Part shown: piece by piece, positions 7,783 to 16,547 of the stretch | Numbering within the stretch: position 1 is the first letter of the stretch | Layout: each line of letters starts with the position of its first letter | NCBI RefSeq assembly: GCF_902859945.1 | Contig: NZ_CADIKL010000019.1 | Coordinates: forward strand, 1-64,000 | Reading direction: 5' to 3' | Length of the DNA stretch: 64,000 nucleotides | DNA from: Paraburkholderia caffeinitolerans | Lineage (GTDB): Bacteria; Pseudomonadota; Gammaproteobacteria; Burkholderiales; Burkholderiaceae | The notes under the pieces: model-generated | What the model was told of the DNA's origin: nothing | What the model saw: the letters and a program-made list of their open reading frames with translations, nothing else | The model's database searches: none | Made by a program: the position numbers and the translations under genes

Positions 7783-9471
7783 ATGAACTATGACTACATT
7801 ATTGTCGGCGCGGGATCGGCGGGCTGCATTCTCGCCGAACGGCTTTCGGCTTCGGGACGTCATTCGGTGCTGCTGCTCGAAGCAGGCGGCTCGGACAATT
7901 CGTTCTGGTTCAAGATCCCGATCGGCTTCGCCAAGCTGTATTACGACAATAAGCACAACTGGATGTATTACAGCGAGCCGGAACCGCAGCTTGCCGGACG
8001 CCAGATCTACGCGCCGCGCGGCAAGGTGCAGGGCGGCTCGGGCTCGATCAACGCGATGATCTACGTGCGCGGCGCGCAGCGCGATTACGACGACTGGGCG
8101 GCTGCGGGCAATCCGGGCTGGTCGTATCAGGACGTGCTGCCGTACTTCCGCAAGCTCGAATCGCATCCGCTGGGCGATACGACCTGGCACGGCGCGAACG
8201 GCCCGGTGCGCATCACGCCGATGAAGGATGGCGCGCACCCGATCTGCCAGAGCTTTATCAAAGGCTGCGAGCAGCTCGGCTACGAACGCAACGACGACTT
8301 TAACGGTGCGCGGCTCGAAGGGGTGGGCATCTACGATGTCAACACGCGCAACGGGCAGCGTGCGTCGAGCAGCTTCGCGTATCTGCATCGCGCGGGGCAG
8401 CGGCCGAATCTCAAGATCGAGCATCATGCACAGGCGTCGCGCGTGCTGTTCGACGTCGATGCAAGCACAGGCAAGCGGCGCGCGAGCGGCGTGGAGATCG
8501 TCCAGCAGGGCGTGAAGCGCACGTTCCATGCGAACCGTGAAGTGATCGTTTCGGCGGGCGCGGTCGATTCGCCGAAGCTCCTGCAGCTTTCGGGAGTGGG
8601 CCCGCGCGCGCTGCTCGCGCAGCACGGCATCGAGGTGATGCACGAGTTGCCGGCCGTGGGGCAGAACTTGCAGGACCATCTGTGCGTGAGCTTCTACTAT
8701 CGCTCGCGCGTGAAGACGCTCAACGACACGTTCAGCAGTTGGGCCAGCAAGCTCAAGTTCGGCCTGCAATATCTGATCAGGCGCACCGGGCCGTTCTCGA
8801 TGAGCGTGAACCAGTCGGGTGGCTTTTTCCGCACTAATCTGGACGAAGCGCATCCGAACATGCAGGTGTATTTCAATCCGCTGTCGTATCGGATTCCCAA
8901 GTCGAATCGCGCCCAGCTCACGCCGGAACCGTACTCGGGCTTTCTCGTCTGCTTCAATCCGTGCCGGCCCACGAGCCGCGGTTCGGTCGAGATTGCCTCG
9001 GAGAACGTTGCGGATGCACCGAAGATTCGCGGTAACTATCTGTCGACGCAGAAGGATCGCGACGAGGCAATCGCGGGCAGCCGCCTCGTGCGCAAGCTGA
9101 TGACGGCGCGCGCGCTCCAGGAAGTCACGGTGGAAGAGGTGACGCCCGCCGGCGAGGTGAGCGACGACGCCAGCATGCTCAAGTTCTTCCGCGAGCAGAG
9201 CGGCTCGATCTATCACTTGTGCGGCACCTGTGCGATGGGCCCGGACCCGCGCACGGCGGTGGTCGACGCACGCCTGCGCGTGCACGGCATCGAAGGTTTG
9301 CGCGTGGTGGATGCGTCGATCTTCCCGAACATCACCTCGGGCAACACGAACGCGCCCACCATGATGGTCGCGGAAAAAGGCGCGCAGATGATTATCGAAG
9401 ACGCGGATCAGGAGATTGCCGCACGCGGCCTGGCGGCCAACGTTCAGCGCGCGGCGGCGATTTCCTCCTGA
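7783..9471 (+). CDS. GMC-family FAD oxidoreductase (choline/alcohol dehydrogenase-like)
   Basis: Flavoprotein of 562 residues. The N terminus DYIIVGAGSAGCILAERLS is the FAD-binding Rossmann motif; the two GMC signatures are GGSGSINAMIYVRG (~residue 85) and SAGAVDSPKLLQLSGVGP (~260). The C terminus has HLCGTCAMG and NITSGNTNAPTMM, carrying the catalytic His/Asn pair. GGTGGGGG is a strong ribosome site before ATG 7783. It likely oxidises a primary or secondary alcohol to the carbonyl, feeding the aldehyde dehydrogenase at the head of the operon. Its 3' end overlaps the convergent LysR gene by 28 bases. Substrate cannot be read from sequence. Confidence 0.87.
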   Translation: MNYDYIIVGAGSAGCILAERLSASGRHSVLLLEAGGSDNSFWFKIPIGFAKLYYDNKHNWMYYSEPEPQLAGRQIYAPRGKVQGGSGSINAMIYVRGAQRDYDDWAAAGNPGWSYQDVLPYFRKLESHPLGDTTWHGANGPVRITPMKDGAHPICQSFIKGCEQLGYERNDDFNGARLEGVGIYDVNTRNGQRASSSFAYLHRAGQRPNLKIEHHAQASRVLFDVDASTGKRRASGVEIVQQGVKRTFHANREVIVSAGAVDSPKLLQLSGVGPRALLAQHGIEVMHELPAVGQNLQDHLCVSFYYRSRVKTLNDTFSSWASKLKFGLQYLIRRTGPFSMSVNQSGGFFRTNLDEAHPNMQVYFNPLSYRIPKSNRAQLTPEPYSGFLVCFNPCRPTSRGSVEIASENVADAPKIRGNYLSTQKDRDEAIAGSRLVRKLMTARALQEVTVEEVTPAGEVSDDASMLKFFREQSGSIYHLCGTCAMGPDPRTAVVDARLRVHGIEGLRVVDASIFPNITSGNTNAPTMMVAEKGAQMIIEDADQEIAARGLAANVQRAAAISS

Positions 9472-10364
9472 AGCCACTCGCGAAAAAGCTGTAGCGGCCT
9501 GGACGCCTGCGGTTCGGGCCGGGCCTCGCCAGGCCGGGCCGCGACAGGCCGCACCACGAACCAGTACGACTGGCGCCCATCCACGTGGATGTCGCGCACC
9601 GGCGCGAGCCGTCCATCGGCGAGTTCGCGCGCGATCATGTGGCGGTCGGCCATGGTCACGCCGAGCCCTGCGATAGCGGCGCCGATCGCATGATCGAGCA
9701 GATCGAATTCATAGCCGCCCGAGGTGTCGACATCGTCGATGTGCGCGGCGTCGAGCCAGTGCCGCCACGTGAGATAGCGCTGGTTCTCGCCGGCGAGCAC
9801 ATGGAGCAGCGTCTGCTGCGTGAGATCGAGCGGGCCTTGCGCGAGCAGCGCCGGCGCGCACACGGCGATGTGCGATTCGTGCATCAGTAGCGAGCTTTCG
9901 AGTCCTGGCCATTCGCCGTCGCCGAAGCGGATCGCACAATCGAGCGTGGTGGAATCGGCAAGGCTGTCCTGCAAGTGCGTCGTGAGGCTCAGTTCGAGCG
10001 TGGGATGGCGCGCGTGCAGGCGCGTGAGGCGCGGCACGAGCCAGCGGCTCGCGAAGGTGGGCGGCGCGTTTACGCGCAGGCGGTTCAGGTCGCTCTTTTG
10101 CTGGATCGTGCGCACGGTCAGTTCAATGCGGTCGAACGATTGTTGCAGCGTGCGCAGGAGAGCTCGGCCCGCGTCGGTGAGTTCGAGCCGGTGGTGATGG
10201 CGCTCGAGCAGGGTTTCGCCAAGCTGCTCCTCGAGCTGGCGCACCTGGCGGCTCACGGCGCTTTGCGTCACGTTCAACTGCTCGGCGGCGCGAGTGAAGC
10301 TGCCGCTCGTGCCTGCCGCCTCGAATGCTTTCAAAGCATTCAGCGCCGGCATTTTTCGCTTCAA
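9444..10364 (-). CDS. LysR-family regulator, GcvA-like
   Basis: LysR transcription factor of about 306 residues. The helix-turn-helix lies in LKAFEAAGTSGSFTRAAEQL and VTQSAVSRQVRQLEEQLG; the rest is the periplasmic-binding-like effector domain, with the GcvA-subgroup style RHHHRLELTDAG. I place the start at TTG 10364 because GAGGAG stands six bases before it; ATG 10352 (MPALNALK) is the alternative but is 18 bases from that site. The gene converges on and overlaps the GMC gene, so it most likely controls the oxidation operon at 3.6-9.5 kb, perhaps through the T-N11-A dyad at 3556. Confidence 0.85.
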   Translation of the reverse strand: MKRKMPALNALKAFEAAGTSGSFTRAAEQLNVTQSAVSRQVRQLEEQLGETLLERHHHRLELTDAGRALLRTLQQSFDRIELTVRTIQQKSDLNRLRVNAPPTFASRWLVPRLTRLHARHPTLELSLTTHLQDSLADSTTLDCAIRFGDGEWPGLESSLLMHESHIAVCAPALLAQGPLDLTQQTLLHVLAGENQRYLTWRHWLDAAHIDDVDTSGGYEFDLLDHAIGAAIAGLGVTMADRHMIARELADGRLAPVRDIHVDGRQSYWFVVRPVAARPGEARPEPQASRPLQLFREWLQEEIAAAR

Positions 10365-10384
10365 GGTCGTCTCCTCGCGGGTCA

Positions 10385-10451
10385 CGTCGTCTCGAAACGA
10401 CGGGGCGCCAAAACGACGGAGTATACCGGCGCGCCAGGCGTCTCGGTATAC
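10385..10451. promoter_or_regulatory. Inverted repeats upstream of the LysR gene
   Basis: Two dyads lie in the 101-base gap before the LysR start: CGTCGT-CTCGAA-ACGACG (10385-10402), and GTATACC (10421-10427) matched by GGTATAC (10445-10451) across 17 bases. Each GTATAC is itself palindromic, so two identical sites stand 24-25 bases apart. Plausible autoregulatory operator; no promoter hexamers identified with confidence. Confidence 0.35.
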
Positions 10452-10465
10452 CCTCGGGCCGTCGT

Positions 10466-11635
10466 TCATTGCCGCGAACGCGCGAGCGCCGCGAGCCCGA
10501 GCGTGACGGCCAGCGCGAACACGTAGAGGCCGCCGGGGCCGATTAGCCGCATGAAGACCGAGGCGATGGTGGGCCCGGCCGCGCCGCCCAGCGAGAACAC
10601 CAGCAGCAGTGTCGCGCTGGTCTGCACGCGGCGGGCCTGGTCGACGCGATCGTTGACGTCGGAGACGATCACGCCGTAGAGCGTGAAGGTAAGCGCGACG
10701 TAGAGAAACAGCAGCACGTTCACCAGCAACGGCGCGCGCACGACGATCAGCGCCGCTGCCGCGAGCCCGGCGACGAGCGACACCGCGCCCAGCGTCGTGC
10801 GCCGCCCGAGGCGATCGGAAAGCCGTCCAACTGGCCACTGCGAGAGCAGCGCGCCAATCAGCACGATGCCCATCGCATGCGAAATGTCGCTCGCCGGAAA
10901 GCCGATGCGCGCGAGATAGACCGGCGTGAGCGCGTAGAACGCGCTGGAGAGCAGCCCCGCGCCGATGCAGGCGGGCAAGCTACGCGGCGCCGCGCGATGC
11001 AGTTCGCGCAGGCCGTCGAGCAGCAGCGTGGGGCGCTTGGGCGTGCCGAGCGGCGAAGCGTTCGCGGCCCGGACCGCGGCGACCGGCGGCGGCGCGGTTT
11101 GCTGCCAGTCGCCGATCAATGCGACGGGAATCAGCGCGGCCACGAACAGGCCGTTCACGAGCCCATGTTCGAGGTTGCTGCCGGGCGCGCCCACGCCGAG
11201 CAGAAACTGGCCGATGCTCACGCCGAGATAGGTGAGCACGAGATAGAGCGCGAAGGCGCGCCCGCGCTGCGCGTTGGGCACCGCGCCGTTGACGCCGCTT
11301 TCGATCGACGTGAACACGCCCATCATGCTGAAGCCCGTCAGGAGCCGCAGCGCGGCCCAGATATTGGGCGAATCGAACGATAGATAACCGAGTGCCGCGA
11401 GTGCGGCGAGCGCGCCGAAACCGATGAAGGTGCGCTGCGGCCCGATGCGCGTCACGAGCGGGCCGAGGCCGAGCCCACCCACGATGAAACCCACGTAGTA
11501 GCACGACTGTACGAGGCCGACGTCCAGCGCCGTATGCTGCGCGGCCAGCATGCGCAGTGAGATCAGCGTGGTGAGCAGGCTATTGCCGCAAACGAGAACC
11601 GTGTAGCCGCTCAGCAGGCCAAGGAGCGCCCGCAT
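10466..11635 (-). CDS. MFS transporter, last gene of the betaine-type ABC operon
   Basis: Major facilitator of 389 residues with about twelve hydrophobic segments; PLVTRIGPQRTFIGF near residue 60 and GRLSDRLGRRTTLGA near residue 265 are the two MFS loop motifs. The layout resembles the YcaD-like branch. It starts six bases after the stop of the ABC ATPase gene, so it is co-transcribed and probably translationally coupled with the importer. It could export a product, give a second uptake route, or be unrelated in substrate. Nothing in the sequence fixes its cargo. Confidence 0.8.
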   Translation of the reverse strand: MRALLGLLSGYTVLVCGNSLLTTLISLRMLAAQHTALDVGLVQSCYYVGFIVGGLGLGPLVTRIGPQRTFIGFGALAALAALGYLSFDSPNIWAALRLLTGFSMMGVFTSIESGVNGAVPNAQRGRAFALYLVLTYLGVSIGQFLLGVGAPGSNLEHGLVNGLFVAALIPVALIGDWQQTAPPPVAAVRAANASPLGTPKRPTLLLDGLRELHRAAPRSLPACIGAGLLSSAFYALTPVYLARIGFPASDISHAMGIVLIGALLSQWPVGRLSDRLGRRTTLGAVSLVAGLAAAALIVVRAPLLVNVLLFLYVALTFTLYGVIVSDVNDRVDQARRVQTSATLLLVFSLGGAAGPTIASVFMRLIGPGGLYVFALAVTLGLAALARSRQ

Positions 11636-11641
11636 CCGCGA

Positions 11642-12469
11642 TTAGTGCGTCACTGCGCCAGAACGGCGCTCCACGAAGCGGCGCACGTAGTCGTGGGCGG
11701 GGCGGTGCAGGATGTCGTCGGGCGTGCCGCACTGGATCAGACGGCCGTCGCGCAAAATCGCGATCTGGTTGCCGATGCGCAGCGCCTCGTCGAGATCGTG
11801 CGTGATGAACACGATGGTCTTCTTGAGCGTCTTCTGCAGTTCGAGCAACTGGTCCTGCATCTCCGTGCGGATCAGCGGATCGAGTGCGGAGAACGCCTCG
11901 TCCATCAGGATCACGTCGGTGTTCGCGGCCAGCGCGCGGGCGAGCCCAACGCGCTGGCGCATGCCGCCCGAAAGCTCGTCGGGGTAGTGGTCGGCGTAAC
12001 CGGCCAGCCCCACCTTGCCGAGCCATTCGCGCGCGCTCGCAAGGGCGTCGGCTTTCTTTTCGCCGCGCGTGACGAGCGCATAGGCGGCGTTGTTGAGCAC
12101 GGTCTGGTGCGGCAGCAGGCCGAAGCTCTGGAACACCATGCTCACGCCGTAGCGGCGCAGGTGGCGCAGGCCGCCATCGGAGAGCTTGAGCACGTCGTTG
12201 CCGTCGATCAGGATCTCGCCCACGGTGGGCTCGATCAGCCGGTTGAAGTGGCGCACGAGCGTGGACTTGCCCGAACCCGAGAGCCCCATGATCACGAAGA
12301 TCTGGCCCGAGCCGATCGACAGGCTCACGTCGTTCAGGCCGACGTTGCAGCGCGTTTTCTCGAGCACCTCGGCCTTGCTCGCGCCGCCGCGCAGCATTTC
12401 CAGCGCACGCTGGCCCGCTTCGCGCGTGCCGAAGATCTTGTACACGTTCTTGACTTCGATGCCGCTCAT
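11642..12469 (-). CDS. Betaine/proline-type ABC importer, ATPase (ProV-like)
   Basis: ABC ATPase of 275 residues. Walker A is GLSGSGKST (~residue 62), the signature LSGGMRQR (~165) and Walker B VILMDEAFSALD (~185), with the switch His in ITHD. The N-terminal GQRALEMLRGGASKAEVLEKT is the ProV/OpuAA-specific lead-in. It is about 125 residues shorter than E. coli ProV because the C-terminal CBS pair, which senses ionic strength, is missing; transport is therefore unlikely to be gated that way. It forms an operon with the permease and binding protein upstream. Confidence 0.9.
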   Translation of the reverse strand: MSGIEVKNVYKIFGTREAGQRALEMLRGGASKAEVLEKTRCNVGLNDVSLSIGSGQIFVIMGLSGSGKSTLVRHFNRLIEPTVGEILIDGNDVLKLSDGGLRHLRRYGVSMVFQSFGLLPHQTVLNNAAYALVTRGEKKADALASAREWLGKVGLAGYADHYPDELSGGMRQRVGLARALAANTDVILMDEAFSALDPLIRTEMQDQLLELQKTLKKTIVFITHDLDEALRIGNQIAILRDGRLIQCGTPDDILHRPAHDYVRRFVERRSGAVTH

Positions 12470-12572
12470 GGTCGTTACCTCATTGCGTATTCGGAGTGCG
12501 CCGGCTTCTGCGTGATTGCTTCATGATGCCAGCGCTAATGCGTTCGCGTTCGTTGGGTGGCTTGTGCGCCGG

Positions 12573-13550
12573 TCACTTGGCCGGCTGGCTGCTCATGTCG
12601 CCGCGCAGGTCGCCGGATCCAGCCTCGTTCGCGTCGCGATTTTCCTGATCGCGGCCGCGGCGAAACGGAATCCGCGAGGGCTGCTTCGACTTGCGCGCGA
12701 GGCCGCGCGTGCGGCGTCCCTGGCCGTAGCCCTGACTGATGCGGTCGATCACGATCGCGAGGATCACGATGGCGATGCCGGCCTGCGTGCCCTTGCCGAC
12801 GTCGAGCGTCTGAATGCCCGCGAGCACATCTTCACCCAGGCCGCGCGAGCCGATCATGGAGGCGATCACCACCATCGAGAGCGCCATCATCGTGGTCTGG
12901 TTGATGCCGGCCATGATGCTCGGGCGCGCGAGCGGCAATTGCACGCCGAACAGCAGTTGCATGCGCGTGGTGCCGAATGCGCGCGCGGCTTCGACGATCT
13001 CGGCGTCCACGTGGCGGATGCCAAGGTCGGTCAGGCGGATCAGCGGCGGCAGTGCGTAGACGACGGTGGCGAGAATCGCGGGCACCTTGCCGAGGCCGAA
13101 CAGCATCAGCACCGGAATCAGGTAGACGAAGCTCGGCAGGGTTTGCATCACGTCGAGCACCGGCAGCAGCACGCGGCGAAGCTTGCTGCTCGACGCCGCG
13201 AGAATGCCGATGGGCACGCCCAGCACGACCGAAATGAGCGTGGCGACCACCATCAGCGCGAAGGTCTGCATGAGCTTGTCCCACAGCCCGAAGCAGCCGA
13301 TCAGCCAGAGCAGCGCAACGAACAGGACCGCCACGCCGACGCGGCGCGACGCGTGCCACGCGAGCAGGCCCACGGCGGCGAGGATGACCCACGGCGGCGT
13401 CGCGCGCAGCAGGCCTTCGAGCGGCACGAGCACGTAGCGCAGCATCAGGACGCTGAAGTTGTGAAACGCGTCGCCGTGCTGCTGCACGAACGTGGTGACC
13501 TGGTCGTTGACCCAATCGGCGATGGAGAGGTGAAGAAACGGAGATCCCAT
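12573..13550 (-). CDS. Betaine/proline-type ABC importer, permease (ProW-like)
   Basis: Inner-membrane permease of 325 residues. MGSPFLHLSIADWVNDQVTT is chosen as N terminus because TGAGG stands six bases before ATG 13550; ATG 13562 is an alternative. Hydrophobic segments flank the BPD-transport EAA loop IVEAARAFGTTRMQLLFGVQ (~residue 210), and MALSMVVIASMIGSRGLG is the typical ProW/OpuAB segment. The last ~40 residues are strongly basic and hydrophilic, an unusual tail. It lies between the binding protein (79 bases upstream) and the ATPase (103 bases downstream). Confidence 0.9.
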   Translation of the reverse strand: MGSPFLHLSIADWVNDQVTTFVQQHGDAFHNFSVLMLRYVLVPLEGLLRATPPWVILAAVGLLAWHASRRVGVAVLFVALLWLIGCFGLWDKLMQTFALMVVATLISVVLGVPIGILAASSSKLRRVLLPVLDVMQTLPSFVYLIPVLMLFGLGKVPAILATVVYALPPLIRLTDLGIRHVDAEIVEAARAFGTTRMQLLFGVQLPLARPSIMAGINQTTMMALSMVVIASMIGSRGLGEDVLAGIQTLDVGKGTQAGIAIVILAIVIDRISQGYGQGRRTRGLARKSKQPSRIPFRRGRDQENRDANEAGSGDLRGDMSSQPAK

Positions 13551-13629
13551 GGTGAGCCTCATTCTGCGTGTGACAGGTGATGCGGGCTGCCGTGCTGCAT
13601 GAATCGCGGCACGGCTTCGGGCAGGGCGC

Positions 13630-14667
13630 TTAGCTGCGCAAGCCGGCTTGCACGCGCGCCGCGACGTCCGGCGTGACCCATTGCTTCCAGATTTCGGGGT
13701 GCTGCTCGAAGAACGTGCGCGCGACGACGGAGGCGTCGAGTTTCTTGTCATGCATCTGCTGGACCAACTGCTCGTCGAGCGCGAGCGGCAGGCTCACTTT
13801 TTCGAAGAATGCCACGGCGCCGGGTGCGCTGTCGTAGAAGGGCGTCGAAACGGCGATCTTCAGATGCGAGACCTTGAACGCCGAGGCGCACGGCGTGCCC
13901 TTCGGGTCGGTGATGGTGTTCCAGCAGACGTCCGAATACGGCGCACCCTGCAATTGCACGAACTTGTACTTCGCCATCAGGCCGGCCGGCTGCCAGTAGT
14001 AGAACAGGATGGGCTTGCCGCGCTCGTAGGCCGAGGCGATGGCCGCGTCGAGCGCGCCGCCGGTGCCGGGGCGGAAGTTCGTGTAGTCGTCGCCGAGCTT
14101 GTAGGCGGCGAGCAGGCGGTTGTTGAAGCGCTCGCAGTCCCAGCCGGCGGGGCAGTTATAGAAGCGGCCCTTGCCGGGCTCTTCGTCGTCGGTGAAAAGG
14201 TCCTTGTATTGCGCTAGTTGCGAGACGGAGCGCAGTTGCGGCGCGAGCGGTTTGATGCCGCGCTTGGGGTCGCCGTTGATCAAGTAGTCGGGCACGTACC
14301 AGCCTTCCTTGTCGCCGCCCGGGATCAGTTCGCCCACGAGCTTCACGCTGCCGTCCTGGAGTGCGCGCGCAACGATCGGGCTGCGCCCGGTCCAGTGCTC
14401 GGCCCACACCTGGAGGTCGTTTTTGGAGAGCGCGGTCTCGGTGGCGGCCGTGGCGCCCGGCACGACCTCGGTTTTGCAGCCGTAGCCCTTTTCGAGCACG
14501 GTGCGGACCATTTCGGTCATCAGCGCGCCGCTTTCCCAGGTGATCTGCGCAAGCTTCACGGTCTTGCCGGACTCGCACCAGCCTGGCGCGGCGAAGCTGC
14601 TCGTGGCGGCGCTGGTTAGCGCGAGCGCGGCGGCGAAATGCAGGCCGGTACGCGTGATACGTCTCAT
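13630..14667 (-). CDS. Betaine-type ABC substrate-binding protein (ProX/OpuAC family)
   Basis: Periplasmic binding protein of 345 residues. ATG 14667 is preceded by GGAGGAGACGAC, a near-perfect ribosome site, and opens a signal peptide ending at SSFAA. Mature-domain landmarks are QITWESGALMTEMV, GATAATETALSKNDLQVWAE, NCPAGWDCERFN and YTNFRPGTGGALDAAI; paired cysteines suggest disulfides as in ProX. It heads the importer operon (permease, ATPase, MFS). A clear paralogue lies at 22135-23184. The ligand is a quaternary amine or related compound by family; which one is not known. Confidence 0.88.
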   Translation of the reverse strand: MRRITRTGLHFAAALALTSAATSSFAAPGWCESGKTVKLAQITWESGALMTEMVRTVLEKGYGCKTEVVPGATAATETALSKNDLQVWAEHWTGRSPIVARALQDGSVKLVGELIPGGDKEGWYVPDYLINGDPKRGIKPLAPQLRSVSQLAQYKDLFTDDEEPGKGRFYNCPAGWDCERFNNRLLAAYKLGDDYTNFRPGTGGALDAAIASAYERGKPILFYYWQPAGLMAKYKFVQLQGAPYSDVCWNTITDPKGTPCASAFKVSHLKIAVSTPFYDSAPGAVAFFEKVSLPLALDEQLVQQMHDKKLDASVVARTFFEQHPEIWKQWVTPDVAARVQAGLRS

Positions 14668-14768
14668 GTCGTCTCCTCCGTTACGGAAGCTATATATGGG
14701 CCTCTTCGCCATCGCGCGGGCCGTGCTTTTTGAATCAACGCGAACAGAGTCTAACGACAGCATTTGGG

Positions 14769-14781
14769 GTTGCGAAGCAAC
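14769..14781. promoter_or_regulatory. Small inverted repeat between the betaine operon and fae
   Basis: Perfect dyad GTTGC-GAA-GCAAC in the 310-base divergent gap (14668-14977), about 100 bases before the binding-protein start. It could be an operator of either gene or an RNA hairpin in a leader. Apart from this and the tandem repeat at 14926 I see nothing else supportable in the gap. Confidence 0.3.
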
Positions 14782-14925
14782 GAAAAGTCATCGAAGCATT
14801 ACCTGATCTCATGGCAATGAATTCGCGTCATGCCCCCATGAGATTTCATAGCTTTTGGGCGTGTTTGGCGTGTGCTGGAATTCGTCTCGACGCACGGATC
14901 GCACCGATGCAACACGCTGCGCTGC

Positions 14926-14949
14926 GGTGCACAACACGGTGCACAACAC
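14926..14949 (+). repeat. Perfect tandem 12-bp repeat just upstream of fae
   Basis: GGTGCACAACAC occurs twice with no spacer (14926-14937 and 14938-14949), ending 28 bases before the fae start; a related GATGCAACACG stands a little upstream (from about 14906). GTGCAC is palindromic. The position suits an operator or 5' leader element controlling fae. Confidence 0.6.
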
Positions 14950-14977
14950 ATTGCCAACCTTGGAGACGGAGTCGGAT

Positions 14978-15499
14978 ATGAAAGCCCTGGAAGTCTATAT
15001 CGGCGAAGGTTTTGCAGGACCCGGCGTCAACGCCGCCCATATCAACATCATGATCGGCCCGCGCAGCGGACCGGTGGGCCAGGCGTTCACGAACAGCCTG
15101 TCTTCGCCCTCGCAGGGCCATGTGCCGTTCATGGTGGTCGCGCAGCCCAACGTGCCGGTCAAGCCCGCCACGCTCTACGTGAACAAGGCCGACATTCGTG
15201 GCGACCTGCACGGCAACGCCACTTGGGGCGCTTCGCAGGCGGCCATCGCGAAGGCCGTGACCGAGGCGATGCTAGACAGCACGCTGCCGCCCGAGGCCGA
15301 GAACGAATGGTGCATCGTCACGGCGAACTGGGTGAACTGGTCGTGCGACGACCTCGACGCCGTCTACGAGAACAACTACGCGGCCTGCAAGACCGCGATT
15401 CGCGCCGCCATGAACGGGCTGCCCGCGCTGCACGACGTCGCGAAGATCAAAGACCAGATCAGCAATCCGTTCTATACGCCCAAGGCTAAAGCGGCCTGA
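14978..15499 (+). CDS. fae: Formaldehyde-activating enzyme homologue
   Basis: Protein of 173 residues, the Fae length. Fae condenses formaldehyde with tetrahydromethanopterin to methylene-H4MPT in the cytoplasm. The family core is clear: VNAAHINIMIGPRSGPVGQA carries the catalytic His in HINIMIGPR, followed by VAQPNVPVKPATLYVNKADI and ANWVNWSCDD. GGAGACGGAG precedes ATG 14978. No H4MPT-pathway gene (mtdB, mch, fhc) is in the window; instead an aldo/keto reductase follows after 28 bases and then a GabD-like dehydrogenase. The homologue may thus detoxify formaldehyde via a distant pathway or act on another aldehyde. Confidence 0.88.
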   Translation: MKALEVYIGEGFAGPGVNAAHINIMIGPRSGPVGQAFTNSLSSPSQGHVPFMVVAQPNVPVKPATLYVNKADIRGDLHGNATWGASQAAIAKAVTEAMLDSTLPPEAENEWCIVTANWVNWSCDDLDAVYENNYAACKTAIRAAMNGLPALHDVAKIKDQISNPFYTPKAKAA

Positions 15500-15527
15500 G
15501 CCGCGCGTACCGTTACAGGTGACTACG

Positions 15528-16547
15528 ATGCAATACGTGCAACTCGGCCGCTCGGGCCTCAAAGTGTCGCGTCTGTGCCTTGGCACGATGAACATGGGCA
15601 CGCCCGACTGGAAGCCATGGATCTACAACGAAGCGCAGAGCGAGCCGATCGTGCGCCGCGCGCTCGAAGCGGGCGTGAACTTCATCGATCTCGCCGATTT
15701 TTATTCGACCGGCGTGGGCGAGGAAGTGGTCGGGAACATCGTGCGCCGCCTCGCCAAGCGCGACGAACTCGTGCTCACGACCAAGGTGGGCTATCCGATC
15801 GGGAGCGGTGTCAATAACCAGGGCCATTCGCGCAAGCACATCATGGACGGCATCGATGGCTCGCTGCGCCGTCTGCAAACCGATTACGTCGATATCTACA
15901 TGCTCCACTACTTCGACACGAATACCCCGGTCGAAGAAACCATGGACGCGCTCAACGATATCGTGCGCGCGGGCAAGGCGCGTTATATCGGCGTGTCGAC
16001 CATGTTCACGTGGCAGTTCGCGAAGATCCTGCAGGCTTGCGAGCGCTACAACTTCGCGCGCCCGATCAACATGCAGTTGCAGTTGAACTGCGCGTATCGC
16101 GAGGAAGAGCGCGAGATGATTCCGTTCTGCCAGGACCAGGGCATTGGCGTCTCGGTGTTCAGCCCGCTCGCGCGCGGCCTGCTGTCGGGCGATGCGAAAT
16201 CGGTGCGTAACCAGACCGACTTCTTCACGGTGCAGATGTACGACGATGAGGTGTCGCGCGAGATCGCACGCTCGGTGGCCGAAGTGGCCGACGCGCGCGG
16301 CGTTTCGTGCGCGCAGATCGCGCAGACGTGGGTGTTGAGCCGCCCGGGCGTGACGTCGATGCTGGTGGGCGCCGATACCGTCGCGCAGTTCGAGAGCGCG
16401 CTCGCGGCGCTCGATACGCAGCTCGACGCCAGCGAGCTTTACGAACTCGATCGCAACTACACGCCGTGCGACGTGATCAACGACTATGTGAGCTCGCGCA
16501 TTCCGCGCGCGCCGCGTGCGTCGCGCCGGCTGGAGATCGCAGCATGA
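15528..16547 (+). CDS. Aldo/keto reductase
   Basis: NADPH-dependent oxidoreductase of 339 residues. The catalytic tetrad is visible: Asp and Tyr in NFIDLADFYSTG, Lys in VLTTKVG, His in IYMLHYF. ARYIGVSTM and VFSPLARGLLSG are cofactor-site segments. ATG 15528 has CAGGTG five bases upstream; GTG 15519 is a weaker option. The stop overlaps the start of the next gene (ATGA), so the pair is translationally coupled. Probably reduces or oxidises an aldehyde/ketose intermediate in the fae operon; substrate unknown. Layout is closest to the potassium-channel-beta/YghZ type of AKR. Confidence 0.85.
   Translation: MQYVQLGRSGLKVSRLCLGTMNMGTPDWKPWIYNEAQSEPIVRRALEAGVNFIDLADFYSTGVGEEVVGNIVRRLAKRDELVLTTKVGYPIGSGVNNQGHSRKHIMDGIDGSLRRLQTDYVDIYMLHYFDTNTPVEETMDALNDIVRAGKARYIGVSTMFTWQFAKILQACERYNFARPINMQLQLNCAYREEEREMIPFCQDQGIGVSVFSPLARGLLSGDAKSVRNQTDFFTVQMYDDEVSREIARSVAEVADARGVSCAQIAQTWVLSRPGVTSMLVGADTVAQFESALAALDTQLDASELYELDRNYTPCDVINDYVSSRIPRAPRASRRLEIAA

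Noticed and set aside
7615..9477. Open frame of 620 codons on the minus strand opposite the GMC gene
   Set aside because: No recognisable domain and Arg/His-rich; the GMC gene has FAD and catalytic motifs.
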